In this document: positions 26,277-37,243 of the stretch, in pieces
Layout of the letters: the number at the start of each line of letters is the position of its first letter
Numbering within the stretch: position 1 is the first letter of the stretch
Source: Paracoccaceae bacterium
Lineage (GTDB): Bacteria > Pseudomonadota > Alphaproteobacteria > Rhodobacterales > Rhodobacteraceae
Direction: 5' to 3'
Length of the DNA: 64,000 bases
Assembly (NCBI GenBank): GCA_011389685.1
Contig: JAABTV010000001.1
Coordinates: 62,001-126,000, forward strand
The notes under the pieces: model-generated
Told to the model about the DNA's origin: nothing
Seen by the model: the letters and a program-made list of their open reading frames with translations, nothing else
Databases searched by the model: none
Made by a program: the position numbers and the translations under genes

Positions 26277-26417
26277 ATGTCGAAAGCCATCAAGAGCATT
26301 CTTGCTGTGGGATTGTTCGCCCTCGTGGCGGCCTGTGCCCAGCAGGAAGAAGAATATGTCGTCATGGAGCCCGAGCCCATCTCGGTCGAGCCGACATACA
26401 CCGGTAAATACAAGTAA
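26277..26417 (+). CDS. Small lipoprotein, 46 residues
   Basis: An ORF encoding 46 residues behind a strong CAGGAGAAG ribosome site. It has a basic start (MSKAIKSIL), a hydrophobic core and a lipobox ALVAAC, so the mature lipoprotein begins CAQQEEEYVVMEPEP, a short acidic, Pro-rich peptide ending TYTGKYK. Its position between pccB and pccA suggests it is carried along in the operon. The coding call rests on ribosome site plus lipobox. Confidence 0.72.
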   Translation: MSKAIKSILAVGLFALVAACAQQEEEYVVMEPEPISVEPTYTGKYK

Positions 26418-26498
26418 CCGGACCTCGGGGCGGGCCGTGGTGCCCGTCCCGCTTTGCCACAATGCCAGCCGGCGCCGCACCCTGTTTCGAGGTGACGC

Positions 26499-26855
26499 AT
26501 GCTGAAACATCGTGGCTTTCCCGGGCGTTTGCCCGGCACCGATTTCCAGTTCATCATCCGGCGGGCCAATCCGCGCGGTGTCACGCCGATCGTCGCGCGT
26601 GATCGCTATCGCGACCGCAGACCCGCTGACCGTCGCGCCGACGAGGGGTTTCTTGCCGCGCTCTGGGAGCATTTCGGCGATGCGCCGTTCGAGCGGGGCA
26701 ATCTCGATGCCGGTCGGATTTCGTGGCTGTTCGGGCGCGAGGTGATTCCCGCCGAAGACCCGTTCGACCCGGCGAGCTATGACGCGCTCTTGCGCGTCGA
26801 TGTCGAGACCGCGCGCCGATCCTTTCCCGAGGTTTTCGGGGGCGAATCGGCATGA
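26499..26855 (+). CDS. Hypothetical protein between pccB and pccA
   Basis: A 118-residue protein I do not recognise. It has an Arg-rich middle (ARDRYRDRRPADRRADEG), aromatic clusters (FLAALWEHFGD, RISWLFGREVIPAED) and no signal peptide or membrane helix. Codon use matches the surrounding genes and it fills the interval between the small lipoprotein and the gap before pccA. No motif points to a function. Confidence 0.6.
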   Translation: MLKHRGFPGRLPGTDFQFIIRRANPRGVTPIVARDRYRDRRPADRRADEGFLAALWEHFGDAPFERGNLDAGRISWLFGREVIPAEDPFDPASYDALLRVDVETARRSFPEVFGGESA

Positions 26856-27192
26856 TCTTGCTCAACCTATCCGCGTTTAGGCAGAGATCGGCTCATTTCA
26901 GGGCGCGGAAAACGGCGCGCTTGGCAGGGCGTAGGAGATGCCCCACCCTCGGAAATGTAGTGGCGGTCCACAAGCGGGCCGAGACACATTGTCTGAACCG
27001 TTACCCTTCCCCTCTGGGGCGGATTGGCTATCCCCAAGGCCATCCGCCCCATTTTTCCTTTTGCGCAACAGGGATTTGCCGGCTTGGGCGAGAACTCGCC
27101 GCAACCGTGTTGCGGCTCGCAGACCGGTTCCCCGGGCGGCATGGTTGCGCCAGGATCGGTGCCACAAGAGAAACAACCGGAAGAGGCAAAAC
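26856..27192 (+). other. 337-base gap with a terminator; possible small RNA or long 3' UTR
   Basis: No protein-coding frame is convincing here. The main structure is a rho-independent terminator at 27016-27061, about 160 bases after the preceding stop and 130 bases before the next start. The 26900-27015 stretch could therefore be a 3' UTR or a separate short RNA. No clear promoter was found within it. After the terminator the sequence runs to the ribosome site of the next gene without a recognised feature. Confidence 0.5.
27016..27061 (+). terminator. Rho-independent terminator
   Basis: GGGGCGGA (27016-27023) pairs with TCCGCCCC (27043-27050), and TGGC with GCCA extends the stem past one bulged T. 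The hairpin is followed by ATTTTTCCTTTTT. This is the clearest intrinsic terminator in the window and should end the pccB-side transcript. Confidence 0.8.
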
Positions 27193-27402
27193 ATGCGAAG
27201 CACAGTCACGATCCGCGCCCTTGTCCTTGCATCCTTCGGGCTGCTTGCGGCCTGCGGCGATACGGCGGTCGAACAGGCGCTCATGGGGGGCGGGGCCGGT
27301 GCGGCGACGGCCATCGTTCTCAACGGCAGCGTGGGCACCGGCGTGGCCGTCGGCGCCGCGGCCAATGTCGCCTATTGCCAGAGATACCCGACGCGCTGCT
27401 GA
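27193..27402 (+). CDS. Small glycine-zipper lipoprotein, 69 residues
   Basis: A 69-residue lipoprotein with lipobox LLAAC after a basic, hydrophobic leader (MRSTVTIRALVLASFG). The mature part is Gly/Ala-rich (GGGAGAATAIVLNG, GTGVAVGAAANVAY), a glycine-zipper-like membrane-interacting pattern, and ends in YCQRYPTRC with two Cys. It starts after an AAGAGGCA site and lies just upstream of pccA. Function is unknown. Confidence 0.7.
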   Translation: MRSTVTIRALVLASFGLLAACGDTAVEQALMGGGAGAATAIVLNGSVGTGVAVGAAANVAYCQRYPTRC

Positions 27403-27537
27403 TCGCGCGCGCCTCATAACGGCCTTCGGGCCATCACTCACATATTCGGCCATCGCGGGCACCGTCCGCGGTGGCCGTTTTGTCGGGTTCGCTTCGGGGG
27501 ACGGCCCCCTGCAGCCAAGAAACGGAAGGGACGAGAC

Positions 27538-29538
<2,001 letters not shown>

Positions 29539-29543
29539 GGGTG

Positions 29544-30077
29544 ATGCCGGGCGGGTGGCTCATCTCGGCGCGTCGGGCGGGGCAGGGCATGGCCCTTGCC
29601 GCGCTGGCCTTCGTGCTGGCCGGCTGTGACCGGCATTCCGAGGAGGAGGCGCGGGCGCTGGCGGCGCAGTGGTTCGATATCGGCGAGACGCTGCATTTCG
29701 ATTCCCGGCAACGATGCACCGCCGCCGTCTTCCGCGCCCAGAGCGGTGAGGTGAAATCGCGCGTGCCACTGTTTGCCAGCCCCGAGGCCGTGGTGGGAAA
29801 TCAGGCGCAGTCAGGCGCTTTTGCGCTTGCTGTGCCCGATACCTCGGCCGATGCGCTGTTCCTTGCCCTGATGAAGGTTGACCGGTCGACCGGCATGGCC
29901 CTGCAAGAGGTGGGCATCACCGCACGCCCCTGCATGACTGAAAGCGCGCGTCAGGCCTTCTACAGCGCGCTGACCGTCGTGCCCTCGGTTCTGGTGTTCT
30001 CGGGGCCTGATGGCGCCTTTGCCGTGCTTGACCCGGTGCGCCGCCACGTCGTGTTGACCAGCGGGGCGATCCAATGA
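29544..30077 (+). CDS. Hypothetical lipoprotein
   Basis: A 177-residue predicted lipoprotein with a lipobox VLAGC at about residues 24-28, 5 bases after the pccA stop and hence probably co-transcribed. The mature domain has RQRCTAAVFRAQ, a central RVPLFASPEAV and a C-terminal VLVFSGPDGAFAVLDPVRRH. No family is recognised. It converges with the next gene with 7 bases between stops. Confidence 0.72.
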   Translation: MPGGWLISARRAGQGMALAALAFVLAGCDRHSEEEARALAAQWFDIGETLHFDSRQRCTAAVFRAQSGEVKSRVPLFASPEAVVGNQAQSGAFALAVPDTSADALFLALMKVDRSTGMALQEVGITARPCMTESARQAFYSALTVVPSVLVFSGPDGAFAVLDPVRRHVVLTSGAIQ

Positions 30078-30084
30078 TCCGGGC

Positions 30085-30534
30085 TCATTCCTCCTGCGAT
30101 TTCTCGCGTGTGATTTCCTGTTGGCGCAGCGGTATCTTGTCGATCGAGCGTGTCAATTCGCGCACATTCCAAGGCACCGGCTTGCGCAGGTATATGGTTC
30201 CGTCCTTGCCCAGCAGGATCAGCATGAAACCGCGCGGTCGAAACTGGCGGCGCAATTCGCTTTGCCCGGCGGGGTCGGTGTCGGTGAGCACGACGACATC
30301 ACGTTCTTCCAAAGCCTCCGGGCGATCGGCCAGAAGCCTGAGTTGCTCGGTGAATTGCGGATCGTTTGGGTTGTTGGCGAAGACAATGACCAGCCGGTTT
30401 TTCCAGAGGAATTGTTGCAAATCCGGTTCTTCGCCCTCGGGAATGCGCGGTGCCACCGTCTCGGGAAGATCCGCCTGCGCGGCGGCGATCGAGGCGAAAA
30501 ACACAGTCATAACAAGGGCAAGAACAGGCTTCAT
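30085..30534 (-). CDS. Exported DUF4174 protein
   Basis: A 149-residue protein with signal peptide MKPVLALVMTVFFASIAAA and a DUF4174 domain: LQQFLWKNRLVIVFANNPND, EERDVVVLTDTDPAG and GFMLILLGKDGTIYLRKP. The fold resembles a thioredoxin-like strand order without the CxxC. Function is unknown. It is divergent from the following gene. Confidence 0.82.
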   Translation of the reverse strand: MKPVLALVMTVFFASIAAAQADLPETVAPRIPEGEEPDLQQFLWKNRLVIVFANNPNDPQFTEQLRLLADRPEALEERDVVVLTDTDPAGQSELRRQFRPRGFMLILLGKDGTIYLRKPVPWNVRELTRSIDKIPLRQQEITREKSQEE

Positions 30535-30708
30535 GTTGTCTCCTTCGGACTGTCATATAGGCTTGTTTTGCCCCAATACGACAGCCGCCTTGCAAGAATG
30601 CACAAAAATTGTTTCGGTTAAACGCTTTGTGACGAAAGGGGGCGCAGGATGATTGGCGTTCTCACCATGTCGCCACTCGTGGCGGCGCTTCACAAGGCGG
30701 TCGGATTC

Positions 30709-31656
30709 ATGGATGTCATCTTGCATATCGGGGCACATCGCACGGCCTCGACCACGCTGCAACACTATCTGCGCGCGAATACCGAACGGCTGCGCGCCCA
30801 GGGGCTGGGCGTCTGGGGGCCGATGCAAACACGTCATGGCGGTTTGCTGAGCGGGGTGATCCCTGTCGCCGGGGCCGATCCCGGGGCCGGGTTCGATCGC
30901 GCCCGGGGCCGTATCGCCCTGCGACTCGACTCCGCGGCCCGCAAGGGTCTGCACCATGTCATCATCAGCGATGAGAACATCCTCGGGTCGGTGCGCCAGA
31001 ACCTGCGCCAACGCCGATTCTACCGCGACGCCGGCGCCCGGCTTTCGCGTTTTGCCGCCGCCTTCGACGGGCGGGTGACGCGGATCGTGCTGGCGGTGCG
31101 GCGGCTCGATTCATTGTGGGAATCGTCGCTGGCCTATGGGGTCGCGCGCGGGCGGGCGGTGCCGTCGGCGGACGATCTTGACCGGTTCGTGACCCAGGGG
31201 CGCAGCTGGCGCACCCTGGCCGAGGAGGTGGCCACCGCCTTTCCCGGCGTCGCGATCCAGGTGCATGTTCACGAAGAGATGGCCGGCCGCCCCGACCGGC
31301 GGCTCTGGCACATGCTGGACGGGACGGTAAGCGTTCCGCAAGGCAATGCGGGGCTCTGGCTCAACCGCGCTCCGGGTCTGTCAGCGCTGCGCGAGATTCT
31401 GGCGCTGCGGGGCGAAGACACGAACCTGCTGCCGCCTGGCGACGGTCGCTGGACCCCGTTCGACGATGCGCAGGCCGCGGCGTTGCGTGAAATCCATGCC
31501 GACGACCTGTTCCATCTGGCCTCGGGCGCGGGCGGAACGGTGCGGCTGATCAAGGAAGCCACCCCACAACCAGGCGGGACGAACCTGCCGGACGGGGCGA
31601 TGACAAGAGGACAAGACGATGACGGACAAGATGGATGCGTGGCGCAAACTGGCTGA
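30709..31656 (+). CDS. Sulfotransferase-like P-loop protein overlapping mcm
   Basis: A 315-residue protein beginning [20 protein letters not shown], which resembles the phosphate-binding loop of sulfotransferases and other short P-loop enzymes. A second pattern [20 protein letters not shown] fits the 3'-phosphate region. I start it at 30709 rather than 30649 because the first strand begins there. Its 3' end overlaps the mcm start by 38 bases in another frame, so the two must be coupled. A link between sulfation and methylmalonyl-CoA is not obvious. Confidence 0.68.
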   Translation: MDVILHIGAHRTASTTLQHYLRANTERLRAQGLGVWGPMQTRHGGLLSGVIPVAGADPGAGFDRARGRIALRLDSAARKGLHHVIISDENILGSVRQNLRQRRFYRDAGARLSRFAAAFDGRVTRIVLAVRRLDSLWESSLAYGVARGRAVPSADDLDRFVTQGRSWRTLAEEVATAFPGVAIQVHVHEEMAGRPDRRLWHMLDGTVSVPQGNAGLWLNRAPGLSALREILALRGEDTNLLPPGDGRWTPFDDAQAAALREIHADDLFHLASGAGGTVRLIKEATPQPGGTNLPDGAMTRGQDDDGQDGCVAQTG

Positions 31657-33748
31657 GAAAGAGCTTCGTGGCCGCCCGCTCGACGATCTGACCTGGCACA
31701 CGCTCGAAGGGATCGCGGTCAAGCCGCTTTATACCGAGGAGGATACCGAGGCGCTGCCCCATATGGGCAGCCTGCCGGGGTTCGAGCCCTTTACCCGCGG
31801 CCCCAAGGCGACGATGTATGCCGGACGGCCCTGGACGATCCGGCAATATGCGGGGTTCTCCACGGCCGAGGATTCGAACGCCTTTTACCGGCGCAACCTC
31901 GCCGCCGGGCAGCAGGGCGTTTCGGTCGCCTTCGACCTCGCCACCCATCGCGGCTATGACAGCGATCATCCGCGTGTGGTGGGCGATGTGGGCAAGGCGG
32001 GTGTGGCGATCGATTCGGTCGAGGACATGAAGATCCTGTTCGACGGCATTCCGCTCGATCAGGTGTCGGTGTCGATGACGATGAACGGCGCGGTGATTCC
32101 GATCCTGGCCAGCTTCATCGTGGTCGGCGAAGAGCAGGGCCATGACCGGTCGGCGCTCTCGGGGACCATCCAGAACGACATTCTCAAGGAATTCATGGTC
32201 CGCAACACCTATATCTATCCGCCCGAGCCGTCGATGCGGATCATCTCGGACATCATCGAATACACCTCGAACGAGATGCCGAGATTCAACTCGATCTCGA
32301 TCTCCGGCTATCACATGCAGGAGGCGGGCGCGAACCTGGTGCAGGAGCTGGCCTATACGCTGGCCGACGGGCGCGAATACGTGAAGGCCGCGATCAAGGC
32401 CGGCATGGATGTGGACAGTTTCGCACCGCGCCTGTCGTTCTTCTTTGCCATCGGCATGAATTTCTTCATGGAGGCGGCCAAGCTGCGCGCGGCGCGGTTC
32501 CTGTGGCACCGGATCATGACCGAATTCGGCGCGACATCCGAGAAGTCCAAGATGCTGCGCACTCATTGCCAGACATCCGGCGTGAGTTTGCAGGAACAGG
32601 ACCCTTATAACAACGTGGTCCGCACCGCCTATGAAGCGATGAGCGCGGTGCTAGGGGGCACGCAAAGCCTGCACACCAACGCGCTTGACGAGGCGATCGC
32701 GCTGCCCACCGATTTCTCGGCCCGCATCGCGCGCAACACGCAGCTCATCCTGCAGGAGGAAACCGGCATCACCAACGTGGTCGATCCGCTGGCGGGGTCC
32801 TACTATGTCGAGAAGCTGACTCATGACCTGGCCGAGAAGGCCTGGGAACTGATGGAGGAGGTCGAGGAGATGGGCGGCATGACCAAGGCCGTGGCCTCCG
32901 GCATGCCCAAGCTCAGGATCGAGGAAACCGCGGCGACGCGGCAGGCGATGATCGACCGCGGCCAGGAGGTGATCGTCGGGGTCAACAAGTATCGCAAGGA
33001 CAAGGAAGACCCGATCGATATTCTCGACGTTGATAACGTCAAGGTCCGCGAGAGCCAGATCGCGCGGCTGGAGAAGATCCGCGCAACACGCGACGATGCG
33101 GCCTGCGTGGCCGCGCTCGATGAAGTGACCCGCCGCGCCAAAGAGGGCGGCAACCTGCTCGAAGCGGCGGTCGAAGCGGCCCGCGCACGGGCCTCAGTGG
33201 GGGAAATCAGCATGGCAATGGAAAAGGAATTCGGCCGCCACCGCGCCGAGGTCAAGACGCTCGCCGGGGTCTATGGCGCCGCCTACGAGGGCGACGCGGG
33301 CTTTGCCGCCATCCAGAAGAACATCGAGGATTTCGCCGAGGAAGAGGGCCGCCGCCCGCGTCTTCTGGTGGTCAAGATGGGCCAGGACGGCCATGATCGC
33401 GGCGCCAAGGTGATCGCCACCGCCTTTGCCGATATCGGCTTTGACGTGGATGTGGGGCCGCTGTTTCAGACCCCCGAAGAGGCCGCGCAGGACGCCGTCG
33501 ACAATGACGTGCACGTGGTCGGCATCAGCTCCCAGGCGGCGGGGCACAAGACGCTGGCGCCGCAACTGATCGAGGAACTCAGGAAAAAGGACGCCGGGGA
33601 CATCATCGTGATCTGTGGCGGGGTGATCCCGCAACAGGATTACGCGTTCCTGAAGAAGGCCGGGGTCAAGGCGATCTTCGGACCGGGCACCAACATCCCC
33701 CATGCCGCGAACGAGATCCTCGAACTGATCCGCGCCGCGCGGAACTGA
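31619..33748 (+). CDS. mcm: Methylmalonyl-CoA mutase
   Basis: A 709-residue adenosylcobalamin enzyme converting (R)-methylmalonyl-CoA to succinyl-CoA. The substrate-barrel domain includes [18 protein letters not shown] and [19 protein letters not shown]. The C-terminal cobalamin domain carries the base-off DxHxxG motif as [11 protein letters not shown] near residue 590. It is a single-chain enzyme. Together with pccA/pccB it completes propionyl-CoA to succinyl-CoA except for methylmalonyl-CoA epimerase, which was not found here. Confidence 0.96.
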   Translation: MTDKMDAWRKLAEKELRGRPLDDLTWHTLEGIAVKPLYTEEDTEALPHMGSLPGFEPFTRGPKATMYAGRPWTIRQYAGFSTAEDSNAFYRRNLAAGQQGVSVAFDLATHRGYDSDHPRVVGDVGKAGVAIDSVEDMKILFDGIPLDQVSVSMTMNGAVIPILASFIVVGEEQGHDRSALSGTIQNDILKEFMVRNTYIYPPEPSMRIISDIIEYTSNEMPRFNSISISGYHMQEAGANLVQELAYTLADGREYVKAAIKAGMDVDSFAPRLSFFFAIGMNFFMEAAKLRAARFLWHRIMTEFGATSEKSKMLRTHCQTSGVSLQEQDPYNNVVRTAYEAMSAVLGGTQSLHTNALDEAIALPTDFSARIARNTQLILQEETGITNVVDPLAGSYYVEKLTHDLAEKAWELMEEVEEMGGMTKAVASGMPKLRIEETAATRQAMIDRGQEVIVGVNKYRKDKEDPIDILDVDNVKVRESQIARLEKIRATRDDAACVAALDEVTRRAKEGGNLLEAAVEAARARASVGEISMAMEKEFGRHRAEVKTLAGVYGAAYEGDAGFAAIQKNIEDFAEEEGRRPRLLVVKMGQDGHDRGAKVIATAFADIGFDVDVGPLFQTPEEAAQDAVDNDVHVVGISSQAAGHKTLAPQLIEELRKKDAGDIIVICGGVIPQQDYAFLKKAGVKAIFGPGTNIPHAANEILELIRAARN

Positions 33749-33787
33749 TCCGGGCGTGGTGTCCCCGGGGGGCTGTCTGCCCCCCAA

Positions 33788-33848
33788 AGGTGCAGATTGC
33801 CCTTGCAATCCGCACCTTCCCCCCGAGAGTATTTCCCGCAAGATGAAG
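33788..33848 (-). repeat. Dispersed CTTCATCTTG-type repeat, copy 3, with hairpin
   Basis: GGTGC-A-GATTGC (33789-33800) can pair with GCAATC-C-GCACC (33805-33816) around a CCTT loop, and is followed by CCCCGAGAGTATTTCCCGCA and AGATGAAG (33821-33848). The latter is the inverse of the element at 10851 and 16686. Its final bases merge with the ribosome site of the next gene. Confidence 0.7.
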
Positions 33849-33856
33849 GAGGGGAC

Positions 33857-34342
33857 ATGTCACCGCGCGTGAAGATCGTTCTGGGGCAGGGGATCGGGCT
33901 GATCCTCGCCATCCTGTTGCTTTGGCTGCCGCTGTCGAGGTCACAGCCTTTCATGCCGCTCAACACGGCGCTGATCACCGCTTTCCTGCCCGTTGGGCTG
34001 GTGGTGCTGGCCATGGTGGGTGTGGTCGCGCTGCGGCGGCGGTTCGATCCCGGGGTCATCGCCGGTGGCGCGCTGCGCCCCGGATCGCGCGGCGAGATCG
34101 ATCAGCGTGCCCTGTCAAACACGGTCGAGCAGCTTGTCGTCGCTCTTGCGCTGTGGCCATTCGTGGCGCTGACGCTGGGCGGGTTGGTGGTGATCTGGAT
34201 GGGGGTGGGCCTTGCCCTTGCCCGGCTGGTCTACTGGTTGGGCTATCACCTTTCACCGCTTGTCAAATCCGTCGGATTCGGCGCAGGATTCTACCCCACG
34301 GTCCTGGCCACGCTCTGGGCCTTGGTGAAATGGGCGACATGA
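33857..34342 (+). CDS. MAPEG-like membrane protein
   Basis: A 161-residue protein with four hydrophobic segments. The ALSNTVEQLVVALALWPF stretch at about residues 84-101 is the conserved glutathione-site region of MAPEG proteins, which conjugate or reduce lipophilic compounds. The start at 33857 follows AAGGAGGGG. It opens a short cluster with the VOC, GNAT and DnaJ-like genes. Confidence 0.78.
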   Translation: MSPRVKIVLGQGIGLILAILLLWLPLSRSQPFMPLNTALITAFLPVGLVVLAMVGVVALRRRFDPGVIAGGALRPGSRGEIDQRALSNTVEQLVVALALWPFVALTLGGLVVIWMGVGLALARLVYWLGYHLSPLVKSVGFGAGFYPTVLATLWALVKWAT

Positions 34343-34352
34343 GGGGCAAGCC

Positions 34353-34967
34353 ATGCTGAAACTCGACCATCTTGCGGTGGCGGCCACCGATCTGGACGCA
34401 GGGCGCGACCATATCGAGGCGGCGCTGGGTGTGACCATGCAGCCCGGCGGCAAGCACGCCAATTTCGGCACGCACAACATGCTTCTGGGGCTGGAGGACG
34501 GGATCTATCTCGAAGCCATCGCCATCGATCCCGATGCGCCCGATCCCGGGCGGCGGCGCTGGTTCGATCTCGACGATTTCACCGGCCCGCCGCGCCTGAC
34601 CAACTGGATCTGCCAGACCCGCGATATCGACGAGGCGCTGGCGCTGGCGCCCGTCGGGATGGGCCCGGTAACGGACCAGCGGCGCGATGAGCTGCATTGG
34701 CAGATGGCGGCCGGTGAGAACGGGCATCTGCCTCTCGAAGGCAGTTTTCCCGCGGTGATCGCGTGGGGGGACACGCCGCACCCGTCGACCCGGCTGGCCT
34801 CCACCGGTCTCCGGCTCGACCGACTGATCGTGACCTCGCCGGTAGCCGATGCGCTGCGTTCCACCTTGCGTCATGTGCTGGCCGATTCGCGGATCGTGAT
34901 CGAGCAGGGCGACAAGGGCCTGCGGGCCGAGTTCTCGACACCATCGGGGCACCGTGTGCTGGAATGA
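34353..34967 (+). CDS. VOC/glyoxalase-like protein
   Basis: A 204-residue protein of the glyoxalase_3-like group in the VOC superfamily. KLDHLAVAATDLDAGRDHIE at the N-terminus supplies the first His, and a second repeat begins near residue 140 (RLDRLIVTSPVADALR). It is not a methylmalonyl-CoA epimerase by appearance, because the epimerase motifs are absent. It overlaps the next gene by four bases. Confidence 0.82.
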   Translation: MLKLDHLAVAATDLDAGRDHIEAALGVTMQPGGKHANFGTHNMLLGLEDGIYLEAIAIDPDAPDPGRRRWFDLDDFTGPPRLTNWICQTRDIDEALALAPVGMGPVTDQRRDELHWQMAAGENGHLPLEGSFPAVIAWGDTPHPSTRLASTGLRLDRLIVTSPVADALRSTLRHVLADSRIVIEQGDKGLRAEFSTPSGHRVLE

Positions 34968-35440
34968 TCCGTCCTGCCGAACCGGGTGACGCGGCGTCGA
35001 TCGCCGCGATCTGGAACCACATCATCCGCGACACGACCGTCACCTTCACCACCGAGGAAAAGACCCGGGAGGGGCTTTGCGCGATGATGGCCGACCGGGC
35101 GCCGGGAGTCGTCGTCGCGCAGGAGGGCGGGGTGATCACGGGGTTTGCCACTTATGGCCCGTTCCGCAACGGGCCCGGCTATGCCCATACCCTCGAGTTG
35201 ACCATCCAGCTGGTGCCCGAAGGGCGGGGCCGCGGTCTGGGCCGCGCCCTCATGTCGGCCCTCGAAGAGGTGGCGCGCGGGGATGGCGTGCATGTGCTGA
35301 TGGCCGGGATCAGCGGGGCCAACCCCGGCTCGGTCGCCTTCCATGCCCGGCTGGGTTTCCAGACCTGCGGCACGCTGCGCGAGGTGGGGCGCAAATGGGG
35401 CGAATGGCTCGATCTTGTGCTGATGCAGAAGATTCTCTGA
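34964..35440 (+). CDS. GNAT-family N-acetyltransferase (phosphinothricin acetyltransferase-like)
   Basis: A 158-residue GNAT enzyme. MIRPAEPGDAASIAAIWNHI at the start and the acetyl-CoA loop VPEGRGRGLGRALMSAL at about residues 85-101 are typical, and NPGSVAFHARLGFQTCGTL is close to phosphinothricin or methionine-sulfone acetyltransferases. It probably detoxifies an amino-acid analogue. Its ATG overlaps the VOC gene stop. Confidence 0.88.
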   Translation: MIRPAEPGDAASIAAIWNHIIRDTTVTFTTEEKTREGLCAMMADRAPGVVVAQEGGVITGFATYGPFRNGPGYAHTLELTIQLVPEGRGRGLGRALMSALEEVARGDGVHVLMAGISGANPGSVAFHARLGFQTCGTLREVGRKWGEWLDLVLMQKIL

Positions 35441-35495
35441 CCTGCGCGCCCATCGCGCACTGACAGCCGCGCCGCGACGGGTTAGGCTCTTGCCC

Positions 35496-36200
35496 ATGTC
35501 GATCTGGTCCCGCATCACAGCCGCCGTTTCCGCGCTCGCCCAGGGCGAATCGCTCTCGGCGGTGTTCGAGCATCTGCGCAGCCCGCCCGAACGCTCGGTG
35601 GCCTTCACCATTGCCGTGATCGCGCTAGGGGCCAAGATGGCCAAGGCCGACGGGCAGGTGACGCGCGACGAGGTCAAGGCGTTCCGCGAGGTGTTCCAGA
35701 TCGCAAGAGAGGACGAGGCAGGCGCGGCGCGGGTCTTCAACCTGGCCCGGCAGGATGTCGCGGGTTACGAGGAATACGCGGGCAAGATCAAGGCGATGTT
35801 CGGCGACGGCTCGGACTCGCTGTGCGACCTGATGGAGGGGCTGTTTCACATCGCCGTGGCCGATGGCGAGTATCACCCCGACGAGGATGCGTTCCTGGCC
35901 CGGGTGGCCGAGATACTCGGCCTGCCCGAGGCCAGCTTCCGCAGGCTGCGCGCGCGGTTCGTTCCGGATGCGCAGCCCGATCCCTACGCGGTTCTGGGCG
36001 TCGATCATGCGGCTGCGCTGCCCGAGATCCGTGCCGCGTGGCGCGAGCAGGTGCGCGACACCCATCCCGATCGCCTCTTGGCCCGAGGACTGCCCGAAGA
36101 GGCGTTGAAACTGGCCGAGAAGCGCATGGTCGCGATCAATGCCGCCTGGGAGGAGATCCAGCGCGAAAGGGCAAGGGCCGATGCGCATCGCGACCTATAA
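35496..36200 (+). CDS. TerB-DnaJ protein (DjlA-like without membrane anchor)
   Basis: A 234-residue protein with a TerB/DjlA-type helical domain (about residues 35-145; AKMAKADGQVTRDEVKAF and AVADGEYHPDEDAFL are its two acidic repeats) and a C-terminal J domain (DPYAVLGVDHAAALPEIRAA, HPD at 190-192). It would stimulate DnaK. No membrane helix precedes the TerB part, unlike E. coli DjlA. It overlaps the next gene by 20 bases. Confidence 0.88.
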   Translation: MSIWSRITAAVSALAQGESLSAVFEHLRSPPERSVAFTIAVIALGAKMAKADGQVTRDEVKAFREVFQIAREDEAGAARVFNLARQDVAGYEEYAGKIKAMFGDGSDSLCDLMEGLFHIAVADGEYHPDEDAFLARVAEILGLPEASFRRLRARFVPDAQPDPYAVLGVDHAAALPEIRAAWREQVRDTHPDRLLARGLPEEALKLAEKRMVAINAAWEEIQRERARADAHRDL

Positions 36201-37212
36201 CGTCGAATGGTTCAACAATCTCTTTGACGACACGGGGGAGTTGTTGATGGATGACGGCCCCTCGGGACGCCACGAGACGACGCGCGCCGCCCAGATCGAG
36301 GCCTTGGGCATGGTCTTCACCGCGCTTGACGCCGATGCCGTCATGGTGATCGAGGCACCGGACCAGAACACGCGGCGCGACACGGTTTCGGCGCTGGAGA
36401 GTTTTGCGCGGGTGTTCGACCTGCGCGCGCGCCGGGCCGTGATGGGCTTTGACAATGATACCCAGCAGGAGATCGCCCTGCTGCACGATCCCGACCGGCT
36501 TGCGGCGCGGCATGATCCGATCGGGGACGAGACCGGCAAGAAGGGCGCGCATGGCGCGCCGCGTTTCGACAGTGTCTTTCGCATCGACCTCGATTTTGAC
36601 GCGACCGAGGATCTCGTGCGGTTCTCGAAGCCGCCGCTCGAACTGGCCATGCGGACCGCGGGCGGGTTCGAATTCCGCATGATCGGCGCGCATCTCAAGT
36701 CCAAGGCGCCGCATGGGGCGCGGGGCAAGGATGCGATCATGCGGCTGGCGATCCAGAACCGGCGCAAGCAACTGGCCCAGGCGATCTGGCTGCGTCGCCG
36801 GATCGAGGACCATCTCGACGTGGGCACGCCGCTCATCGTTCTGGGCGATCTCAACGATGGTCCGGGGCTCGACGAATACGAGGATCTGTTCGAGCGCTCC
36901 TCGGTCGAGATCGTGATGGGCGAGAATGATGGTGTGCCGCTCCACGATCCCCATGCACGACAGGTCCTGAAACGCCGCGTCGGGCCACGGCCCAGCACCG
37001 CGCGATTCCACCTCGCCGATCAGCACCGTTTTCTCGAGGCGCTGCTCGATTACATCATGATTTCCGCCGATCTGCGCGCGTTCGATCCGCGCTGGCGCAT
37101 CTGGCATCCGTTCGACGATGCCGATTGCTATCGCTTGCCGGAACTGCGTAATGCGCTGATTTCCGCCTCCGACCATTTCCCGGTCACGCTCGATATCGAG
37201 TTGCCGTCTTAA
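36181..37212 (+). CDS. Endonuclease/exonuclease/phosphatase-fold protein
   Basis: A 343-residue protein with the EEP fold. MRIATYNVEWFNNLF supplies the first Asn, VMVIEAPDQN the metal Glu, LIVLGDLNDGPG the catalytic Asp-x-Asn, and SASDHFPV the C-terminal Asp-His. Active-site residues are therefore complete. It has no signal peptide. Substrate could be nucleic acid or a phosphoester. The ATG at 36181 lies inside the previous gene. Confidence 0.85.
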   Translation: MRIATYNVEWFNNLFDDTGELLMDDGPSGRHETTRAAQIEALGMVFTALDADAVMVIEAPDQNTRRDTVSALESFARVFDLRARRAVMGFDNDTQQEIALLHDPDRLAARHDPIGDETGKKGAHGAPRFDSVFRIDLDFDATEDLVRFSKPPLELAMRTAGGFEFRMIGAHLKSKAPHGARGKDAIMRLAIQNRRKQLAQAIWLRRRIEDHLDVGTPLIVLGDLNDGPGLDEYEDLFERSSVEIVMGENDGVPLHDPHARQVLKRRVGPRPSTARFHLADQHRFLEALLDYIMISADLRAFDPRWRIWHPFDDADCYRLPELRNALISASDHFPVTLDIELPS

Positions 37213-37243
37213 ATTCTCCATCGATCCGGGCTATATTGACGTT

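Noticed and set aside
26945-27010. Possible 6S RNA, because CACAAGCGGGCC followed by TGAACCG resembles part of E. coli 6S RNA.
   Set aside because: No closing stem between the ends and no C-rich bubble could be found; the match is short. It would need an Rfam covariance search.
30562-30610. Possible PccR box (TTGCAAGAATGCAC) before the mcm-side genes.
   Set aside because: Only one partial half-site, and it lies before the sulfotransferase-like gene rather than mcm.
34353-34967. VOC protein near mcm as the missing methylmalonyl-CoA epimerase.
   Set aside because: It is longer than epimerases and lacks their motif set; similarity is to general glyoxalase_3-like proteins.
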